Shown: one piece after another, positions 5,342 through 6,817 of the stretch
How the letters are laid out: each line of letters opens with the position of its first letter
Numbering within the stretch: position 1 is the first letter of the stretch
DNA from: Aquirhabdus sp.
GTDB lineage: Bacteria; Pseudomonadota; Gammaproteobacteria; Pseudomonadales; Moraxellaceae
Direction: 5' to 3'
DNA length: 6,817 nt
NCBI GenBank assembly: GCA_030151145.1
Contig: JASLEL010000286.1
Coordinates: forward strand, 1-6,817
The notes under the pieces: generated by a model
Databases searched by the model: none
What the model saw: the letters and a program-made list of their open reading frames with translations, nothing else
What the model was told of the DNA's origin: nothing
Translations under genes and position numbers: made by a program

Positions 5342-6103
5342 TCAGGCAGAGTGTTTGACCTGCTTACGGGCCAGTCGTGTCGCCTTGCCTCGGACGCGGA
5401 TATTGAGCAGCTCGACGATGAAAGAGAAGCCCATCGCCGCATAGAGGTAATGCTTGGAGACATGGATCTCAAGGCCCTCGGCGATCAGGAATACACCCAC
5501 CAGCACGAGGAAGGCCAGCGCGAGCATCTTGATCGACGGATGCCGCTCGACAAAGTCGCCAATTGGCTTGGCCGCAAACAGCATGACCCCGACCGAGGCC
5601 ACCACAGCCAGAATCATCACCGGCAGATCCTGTGACAGACCGACCGCCGTGATCACCGAGTCGAGCGAAAAGACGATATCGATGATGGCGATCTGCAGCA
5701 CGATGCCCAGCACGCCTTTTTGCACGTTGCTGGCGGTATGGGTTTCATGATGGGCTTCTGTGCCATCGGTTTCGCCGTAGATTTCCGTGATGCTCTTATA
5801 GACGAGGAACAGCCCGCCACCGAGCAGGATCAGGTCGCGGCCACTGAGCTCAATACCGCCAAGTGAGAACAGCGGCTCGGTCAGGCGCATGACCCACGTG
5901 ATCGACAGCAGCAGCAGGATACGCGTGATCATGGCGAGCGCCAGACCAAAGCTGCGTGTGCGCTGCTGCAGGTGCTTGGGCACCTTGGCGACCAGAATGG
6001 TGAGAAAAATGATGTTGTCGATACCAAGGACGATTTCTAGCACCGTCAGGGTCAGTAGCGTCAGCCAGGCTTCGGGGTTGGACATCCAACTCACAAAATC
6101 CAT
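5342..6103 (-). CDS. TerC-family integral membrane protein, probable metal-ion exporter
   Basis: A 253-residue inner-membrane protein of the TerC family (YgdQ/YoaE-like length). About seven hydrophobic helices are visible. The two family motifs with buried acidic residues are V-L-E-I-V-L-G-I-D-N-I-I-F (21-33; Glu23, Asp29, Asn30) and I-A-I-I-D-I-V-F-S-L-D-S-V (138-150; Asp142, Asp148). These are thought to form the ion path. Known family members include tellurite-resistance TerC and manganese exporters such as Alx, so metal export, perhaps manganese, is likely but not proven. A cytoplasmic or periplasmic loop at about 111-130 is acidic and His-rich (H-H-E-T-H). The C-terminal tail is strongly basic. 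The start ATG has AAGAGA 8 bases upstream. It is a single-gene unit with its own promoter and a long, foldable leader, ending at the terminator at 5293-5324. Confidence 0.9.
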   Translation of the reverse strand: MDFVSWMSNPEAWLTLLTLTVLEIVLGIDNIIFLTILVAKVPKHLQQRTRSFGLALAMITRILLLLSITWVMRLTEPLFSLGGIELSGRDLILLGGGLFLVYKSITEIYGETDGTEAHHETHTASNVQKGVLGIVLQIAIIDIVFSLDSVITAVGLSQDLPVMILAVVASVGVMLFAAKPIGDFVERHPSIKMLALAFLVLVGVFLIAEGLEIHVSKHYLYAAMGFSFIVELLNIRVRGKATRLARKQVKHSA

Positions 6104-6154
6104 GATGGGGGTCTCTTTTAGTCTTAGACTGGGGTTAAAGGGTATTGTTTTATA

Positions 6155-6256
6155 TCCACATCAATCTTGCCTGCGGTGAATCATAACGCAGGCAGTACGA
6201 TATGACCGTCGCTTTCGTTGATCGAAATACGGGGCGGGCCATCCGCTTCATGTGGA
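6155..6256 (-). ncRNA. Candidate structured leader RNA (possible riboswitch) of the TerC-family gene
   Basis: The predicted TerC transcript starts near 6260 and has a leader of about 155 bases. Within it a 7-bp closing stem can form between 6250-6256 and 6155-6161 (UCCACAU/AUGUGGA). It encloses three hairpins in order: 6246-6243 with 6237-6234 (4 bp), 6232-6223 with 6217-6206 (CCGU plus UUUCG arms, small internal loop), and 6194-6187 with 6175-6168 (perfect 8 bp, 11-base loop). This makes a four-way-junction shape. TerC genes elsewhere are often controlled by the manganese-sensing yybP-ykoY riboswitch, but the conserved loop sequences of that class were not recognised here. The fold was worked out by eye without energy calculation. 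Confidence 0.35.
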
Positions 6257-6266
6257 GATTAAATGT

Positions 6267-6296
6267 ATTTTATGTGAATAAAAATAAAATTGTCAG
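6267..6296 (-). promoter_or_regulatory. Promoter of the TerC-family gene
   Basis: On the minus strand CTGACA (6291-6296, 5/6 match) and TAAAAT (6267-6272, 5/6 match) are 18 bases apart in a very AT-rich spacer. The predicted start is near 6260, about 157 bases upstream of the TerC ATG, which defines the long leader. Confidence 0.6.
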
Positions 6297-6404
6297 TAGT
6301 GACGCTGTAATCGAGATGGGGAAGTGCGCACCGTGAGTGCGTATATCGTATCGAAGCCGGGATTAGCTCAGAAAAAGTGGCGGGGAGCTTAGAAATATCA
6401 GACA

Positions 6405-6431
6405 GGACTGATCATATTGCACGATCAGTCC
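6405..6431. terminator. Hairpin after ppnP (weak U-tract)
   Basis: A perfect 9-bp inverted repeat (GGACTGATC 6405-6413, GATCAGTCC 6423-6431) with a 9-base loop begins 13 bases past the ppnP stop. On the minus strand it is followed by TGTCTGATATTT, which is T-rich but interrupted, so termination may be incomplete. Confidence 0.55.
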
Positions 6432-6444
6432 AGCACGAGGCAGA

Positions 6445-6762
6445 TCAGCCTTCGAAATGGCAAACGTAATCGACGGTGCTGACCACTTCGATCTCAAAGC
6501 TGCTGTTGCCATCGACAAAGAAGGACTGACCGTTGCGGTAGGATTCTTTGGCTTTGCCCGGACGGGTGACGAAGCATTCGCCCGCCAGAATCTCCATGCG
6601 CTCAGGTGCGCCGGTATTGAAGGTCAGTGTGGACGGGAAGATGACACCGATGGTCTTTTTGCTGCCATCGGCAAACAGGATGGTGTGGCTGACGCACTTG
6701 CCATCGAAATAGACATTGGATTTTTTAACGACACTGACGTTATCAAACTGACCGACGCTCAT
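6445..6762 (-). CDS. ppnP: Pyrimidine/purine nucleoside phosphorylase PpnP
   Basis: A 105-residue small cupin-fold protein (formerly DUF1255/YaiE; E. coli protein 94 residues). Members catalyse phosphorolysis of several purine and pyrimidine nucleosides to the free base and ribose-1-phosphate, so the role is nucleoside salvage in the cytoplasm. Family segments visible are N-V-Y-F-D-G-K-C-V-S-H-T-I (16-28), G-V-I-F-P-S-T-L-T-F-N-T-G-A-P-E-R-M-E-I-L-A-G (39-61) and F-F-V-D-G-N-S-S-F-E-I-E-V (81-93), then D-Y-V-C-H-F near the end. The N-terminus is about ten residues longer than in E. coli. The start ATG has AGGAG 6 bases upstream. It is a single gene, followed by a hairpin. Confidence 0.93.
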   Translation of the reverse strand: MSVGQFDNVSVVKKSNVYFDGKCVSHTILFADGSKKTIGVIFPSTLTFNTGAPERMEILAGECFVTRPGKAKESYRNGQSFFVDGNSSFEIEVVSTVDYVCHFEG

Positions 6763-6786
6763 AAAGCTCTCCTCAAAGATCGCGCT

Positions 6787-6792
6787 ATTCTA
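6787..6792 (-). promoter_or_regulatory. Possible -10 element for ppnP
   Basis: TAGAAT on the minus strand (5/6 match) lies about 25 bases before the ppnP start. The region 17 bases upstream (TAGTGC) is a poor -35 and sits close to the window edge. This is a weak call. Confidence 0.25.
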
Positions 6793-6817
6793 CTCATCCG
6801 CTTCAGGCTGCACTAGC

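Larger units (their letters stand above)
6104..6444. other. 341-base gap between TerC and ppnP
   Basis: No protein gene was found here. From right to left (minus-strand order) it holds the post-ppnP hairpin (6405-6431), a GC-rich small hairpin (CGCAC 6327-6331, GTGCG 6337-6341), the TerC promoter (6267-6296), the foldable leader (6155-6256) and a short palindrome AGTCT-T-AGACT (6120-6130) next to the TerC ribosome-binding site. Confidence 0.7.

Noticed and set aside
6104..6260. yybP-ykoY manganese riboswitch upstream of TerC
   Set aside because: The location fits, but I could not find the conserved loop sequences of that class, so only a generic structured leader is claimed.
6457..6816. 119-residue plus-strand frame opposite ppnP
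   Set aside because: It is antisense to a clearly conserved gene and lacks any recognisable domain.

Overview
The window looks like chromosomal DNA of a gammaproteobacterium of moderately high GC, with AT-richer intergenic stretches. Protein style (RlmB, PpnP, TerC, FKBP) fits a Halomonadaceae-type organism, but that placement is an impression and was not tested by search. Nothing points to a plasmid, phage, insertion sequence or CRISPR array, and no tRNA or rRNA was seen. Nearly all of it is ordinary core or housekeeping DNA. The less ordinary signals are in the gaps between genes.

Layout. On the plus strand, the 3' end of an FKBP-type peptidyl-prolyl isomerase runs in from the left edge and stops at a strong two-way terminator (241-273). 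Convergent to it on the minus strand is an exported dienelactone hydrolase-family protein (292-1095). Next, also on the minus strand, come a DUF4337 membrane protein with its own good promoter (1344-1880), an EamA/DMT transporter (2029-2937) and the 23S rRNA methyltransferase gene rlmB (2994-3749). The last two are probably co-transcribed in the order rlmB, then transporter. A 303-base gap (3750-4052) holds the rlmB leader and a stretch that reads like the decayed C-terminus of a second LysR protein. An intact LysR regulator (4053-4940, minus) then faces a tiny 4-oxalocrotonate tautomerase-like gene (5078-5263, plus) across a shared control region. This is the usual regulator-and-target arrangement. 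A second two-way terminator (5293-5324) separates the tautomerase from a TerC-family membrane protein (5342-6103, minus). That gene has a good promoter about 190 bases upstream and a long leader RNA that can fold into a closed multi-branch structure. The last gene is ppnP, a nucleoside phosphorylase (6445-6762, minus).

The genes do not form one pathway. They are short independent units: protein folding (FKBP), ester or lactone hydrolysis (DLH), envelope or membrane proteins (DUF4337, DMT), ribosome modification (RlmB), a regulator-tautomerase pair, probable metal export (TerC) and nucleoside salvage (PpnP). No convincing new multi-gene system is present. The best leads are the TerC leader RNA and the LysR remnant.
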